26,773 bases of DNA, from contig FR891234.1 in NCBI GenBank assembly GCA_000433755.1, forward strand, positions 1 to 26,773, in the 5' to 3' direction. The position numbers and the translations under genes were made by a program. Every line of letters begins with the position of its first letter. Within the stretch, counting starts at the first letter, position 1. This stretch comes from Clostridium sp. CAG:465. Lineage in GTDB: Bacteria > Bacillota > Clostridia > TANB77 > CAG-465. Positions 24,705-26,773 of the stretch are shown here, one piece after another. The notes beneath the pieces are model-generated. The model worked only from the letters and a program-made list of their open reading frames with translations, was not told the DNA's origin and did not search any database.

Positions 24705-24733
24705 ATATTATACTATACTAGAAAAAATGTCAA
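24705..24733 (-). promoter_or_regulatory. Promoter of the ABC exporter genes
   Basis: Minus strand TTGACA (24733-24728), 17-base spacer, TAATAT (24710-24705). A TATAAT at 24712-24707 gives only a 15-base spacer. Confidence 0.6.
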
Positions 24734-24735
24734 GA

Positions 24736-24759
24736 AAATATGAAATGTTTTTCATATTT
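24736..24759. promoter_or_regulatory. Operator 2 of the TetR/ABC locus
   Basis: AAATATGAAA, spacer TGTT, TTTCATATTT: a 24-bp inverted repeat with perfect 10-bp arms. It lies between the two divergent -35 boxes and contains the same ATGAAA-N4-TTTCAT core as operator 1. Confidence 0.75.
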
Positions 24760-24760
24760 A

Positions 24761-24789
24761 TTGACAATTATTATAAATTAATATATAAT
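24761..24789 (+). promoter_or_regulatory. Promoter of the TetR regulator gene
   Basis: TTGACA (24761-24766), 17-base spacer, TATAAT (24784-24789): full consensus. The leader would be only about 15 bases long. Confidence 0.75.
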
Positions 24790-24810
24790 ACTAAAAAAAG
24801 GAGAAAAAAT

Positions 24811-25413
24811 ATGCAAAATAGTGAAATAAGACAACCTGTCCAAAAACGTTCAATTGAAAAAAAGGAAAAAATAATAAAAGCAGGGTTTGACCTTATTTGT
24901 AAAGATGGCTACCACAATACAAATACTGCAAAAATCGCAAAAGAAGCTGGAGTATCTACTGGTATTGTATATCAATATTTTAAAGACAAACATGATATAT
25001 TAATTGAAGGAATTAAACTATATTCTAACTCAATATTCTTCCCTATGTTATCCATACCAGACACATTCTTTAAAAAAGCTGATTTAACACATATACTAAA
25101 AAAAATGATAAATGCTTTTGTAAAAAACCATAAATTATCAAAAAAAGCCCACGAAGAAATAGTTGCAATGCAGCACTCTGATCCTGAAATTGCAAAACTT
25201 TTCTATGAATATGAGATTATGACAACAGAGAAAATAACTAATTTATTACTAAAAAATGATATAAATACAGAAAATTTAAAAGAAAAAGTTCATATAATGA
25301 TTCACTTAATAGACGATCTTTGTCATGAAATTGTATACCATAAACACAAAGAAATGGACTATGATAAAATGACAGATATAGTTATTGAGTGTATAATAAA
25401 AATAATACAGTAG
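24811..25413 (+). CDS. TetR/AcrR family transcriptional regulator
   Basis: 200 aa from the ATG at 24811, which follows AAAGGAG; the frame is open from 24727 but that part is promoter and operator. The N-terminal helix-turn-helix lies at about residues 16-62: KKEKIIKAGFDLICKDGYHN, then TAKIAKEAGVSTGIVYQYFK and DKHDIL, a classic TetR reading head. The remaining all-helical part should bind a ligand, which cannot be predicted. Its place opposite an exporter with twin shared operators suggests it represses both itself and the exporter until a substrate binds. Confidence 0.94.
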   Translation: MQNSEIRQPVQKRSIEKKEKIIKAGFDLICKDGYHNTNTAKIAKEAGVSTGIVYQYFKDKHDILIEGIKLYSNSIFFPMLSIPDTFFKKADLTHILKKMINAFVKNHKLSKKAHEEIVAMQHSDPEIAKLFYEYEIMTTEKITNLLLKNDINTENLKEKVHIMIHLIDDLCHEIVYHKHKEMDYDKMTDIVIECIIKIIQ

Positions 25414-25437
25414 AAAAATTACTACTGTATTATTTTT
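25401..25437. terminator. Bidirectional terminator of the TetR and cupin genes
   Basis: AATAATACAGTAG (25401-25413, containing the TetR stop) pairs perfectly with CTACTGTATTATT (25422-25434). T runs lie on both sides. Confidence 0.85.
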
Positions 25438-25446
25438 AATTAATTT

Positions 25447-25836
25447 TTACTTTACTTTTATTTTTGTGTAAATTATCACAGAAAATTTATTTCCATTTAA
25501 AGCACAATGTTCTTCACCTATTTTGCATAAATTAAATTTATTAAGCCAGAATTTAGAAAGAGCATCAAAGCAAACCAAAGAATCTGAAATTAACGAATAC
25601 GTTTCAATGTATTCATCATGTCTATGACTATAAATTTTCGAATTAGGCTCCATAATTAAAGCTCCTGTTTCATAGTCATCATTTCTGATGTTCCCTTCAA
25701 AGGAAATTTTTAAAATTTTACCATTGGAAATCTCTGATGAAAGGAATTCCATTTTTTCAGGTTTAATACCAATAAGAAACAAAGTTTCTTTCATTTGAAT
25801 ATCAAGATTATTTAAAAAAGTGGTTGTGTCATTCAT
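25447..25836 (-). CDS. Small cupin-fold protein, possible metal binder
   Basis: 129 aa from the ATG at 25836, which follows AAAGGAG at 8-9 bases. The sequence HRHDEYIE (71-78) fits cupin motif 1 (HxH-x4-E: His71, His73, Glu78), and HCALN (110-114) fits motif 2 (H-x3-N). So a single cupin domain with a full set of metal ligands is likely. Cupins range from enzymes to sugar or ligand sensors, and nothing here decides the activity. The N-terminal 40 residues are helical and not recognised. It is a single gene between two terminators. Confidence 0.75.
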   Translation of the reverse strand: MNDTTTFLNNLDIQMKETLFLIGIKPEKMEFLSSEISNGKILKISFEGNIRNDDYETGALIMEPNSKIYSHRHDEYIETYSLISDSLVCFDALSKFWLNKFNLCKIGEEHCALNGNKFSVIIYTKIKVK

Positions 25837-25892
25837 TATACTGTCTCCTTTTAATTTTTTAGATATCAATCTTTAAATTATTATTGATATAT

Positions 25893-25914
25893 AATATTAT
25901 TTAGCAATAATATT
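25893..25914. promoter_or_regulatory. Palindrome upstream of the cupin gene
   Basis: AATATTATT (25893-25901), spacer TAGC, AATAATATT (25906-25914): perfect 9-bp arms, about 57 bases before the cupin start, where a promoter is expected. It may be an operator, but the AT-only arms make chance more likely. Confidence 0.35.
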
Positions 25915-25969
25915 GTACCATATAATTTGGCTTTTGTAAAGAATTATGAAAACTATATACACATAAAAT

Positions 25970-25999
25970 ATAGCAGATGGACTAATTTCCATCTGCTAT
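25970..25999 (-). terminator. Terminator of the LPxTG adhesin gene
   Basis: Minus strand ATAGCAGATGG pairs with CCATCTGCTAT around an eight-base loop, followed by ATTTTATG. It starts a few bases past the adhesin stop codon. Confidence 0.75.
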
Positions 26000-26003
26000 T
26001 TTA

Positions 26004-26773
26004 TTATAAATTATGTTCTTTTTTTGTTTTAACAACTTTCATAGTAGTAAATCCCACAATACTAAATCCAGCTACCATTAATACTATTAACATATCTAGG
26101 CTTAAACTTCCACCAGTTACTGGTAATGTTTTTGCTTCATTATACACAGTTGCTTCAAATATTTCTCCATTATCAGTTAATTTAAATGATTTTTCTTTGC
26201 TATCAACTATGTATTTATCTGGTGCAGATATTTCTCTGTAATAATATTTACCTACTATTAAATCTTGTTTTTCTGCAATACCATCTTTGTTTGTTACTAT
26301 TGTATCAACAACATTTTTGTTTTCATCTAGTATTTCAAAAGTTACTCCTTCTATTGGAGTTTTTATTCCTTTTTCAAGTTTAATTATTCTTAAAGCTCCT
26401 TTTGCTCTATTGTTTACAACTGTTTTTTCAATTTGTGTTTCTTTAGATGTTACTGCAAATTCATATTCATTTTCATCAATAACATAACCTTTTGGAACGC
26501 TTACTTCTTTGTATGTGTAAGTTCCTATTTGTAAATCTTTAGAAGTTGCTTTACCATTTTCATCTGTTGTTATAGTGTCTACTTTATTTTTGTTTGCATC
26601 ATAAATTTCAAATTTTACTCCTTTGATTGGTGTATTATTATCGTCAACTTTTATAACATTTAGGTTACCTGTTATTCTTTTATTGATAACTTCTCTTTTT
26701 ACTACTTCGTTTTGTTTATTTATTTGGATTTCAAAGATTTCATCATCTTTTACATATCCATCTGGTACTTCTA
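26004..26773 (-). CDS. LPxTG-anchored surface protein with Cna_B repeats (C-terminal part)
   Basis: The frame is open from the window edge to the TAA at 26004-26006, giving 255 residues with no start inside. It contains the tail of one Cna_B/SpaA-type domain (EVPDGYVKDDEIFEI) and two full ones. Each full domain has a Lys strand (NVIKVDD; RIIKLEK), a YKEVSVPKGY or YREISAPDKY element with the catalytic Glu, and a closing Asn (VVNNR; VYNEA), the three residues of a self-made isopeptide bond. The end is a sortase signal: LPVTGG, a hydrophobic helix, and KVVKTKKEHNL. It is a cell-wall-linked pilin or adhesin whose N-terminal part lies outside the window. Confidence 0.93.
   Translation of the reverse strand, partial: EVPDGYVKDDEIFEIQINKQNEVVKREVINKRITGNLNVIKVDDNNTPIKGVKFEIYDANKNKVDTITTDENGKATSKDLQIGTYTYKEVSVPKGYVIDENEYEFAVTSKETQIEKTVVNNRAKGALRIIKLEKGIKTPIEGVTFEILDENKNVVDTIVTNKDGIAEKQDLIVGKYYYREISAPDKYIVDSKEKSFKLTDNGEIFEATVYNEAKTLPVTGGSLSLDMLIVLMVAGFSIVGFTTMKVVKTKKEHNL

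Noticed and set aside
24727..24810. 28-codon N-terminal extension of the TetR protein
   Set aside because: It overlaps the operator and promoter; the ATG at 24811 has the proper ribosome site and gives a normal TetR start.
25927..26487. Three plus-strand open frames at the right end
   Set aside because: They run antisense to the continuous minus-strand Cna_B/LPxTG frame, which has clear domains and a sortase signal.

Overview
The window is strongly AT-rich, dense, ordinary bacterial chromosome. It most likely comes from a spore-forming, Gram-positive clostridial anaerobe (Bacillota). The supporting evidence is a T-box leader on thrS, strong AGGAG-type ribosome sites, SpoIIIE/FtsK, the sporulation pair YabP-YabQ next to DivIC, a VanW-domain protein, and a sortase-anchored (LPxTG) Cna_B adhesin. 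The genus cannot be told from the sequence alone. I saw no tRNA, rRNA, CRISPR array, phage gene or intact insertion sequence.

Layout. 1-2100: thrS (minus) with a full T-box leader and promoter. 2200-2735: a solitary 126-aa unknown gene on its own consensus promoter. 2758-6055: an operon read leftward from ruvB: ruvB, a DUF1653 gene, a QueH-GNAT fusion, and a membrane-anchored protein. 6123-13220: a long leftward cluster with tight spacing: pdp, rsmD, a coiled-coil protein, ftsK/spoIIIE, def, a membrane-anchored protein, then a small Sm-like protein. 13045-13682: a 638-base gene-free stretch. It holds a degenerate 12-bp tandem array in front of pdp and a 392-bp segment bounded by perfect 18-bp inverted repeats, with a promoter and a chain of small hairpins inside. 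13683-16413: asnB (TTG start) and a VanW-domain protein, both on the plus strand. 16443-17564: divIC, yabQ and yabP. 17681-19974: uvrB behind an 84-aa unknown, on a promoter carrying a LexA-like palindrome. 20034-24655: gpmA, a ZIP metal transporter, and a two-gene FtsX-type ABC exporter. The exporter diverges from a TetR regulator across twin ATGAAA-N4-TTTCAT operators. 25447-25836: a cupin. 26004-26773: the C-terminal part of an LPxTG adhesin that runs off the window.

Functional themes are housekeeping: translation (ThrRS, Def, RsmD, queuosine), DNA repair and segregation (RuvB, UvrB, FtsK), sporulation and division, and metabolism (Pdp, AsnB, GpmA). There is one drug-exporter-like regulated locus. 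The least explained parts are the 13.05-13.68 kb spacer with its repeats, the recurrence of its 18-mer before the VanW gene, the orphan gene at 2310, and the unknown first gene of the uvrB operon.
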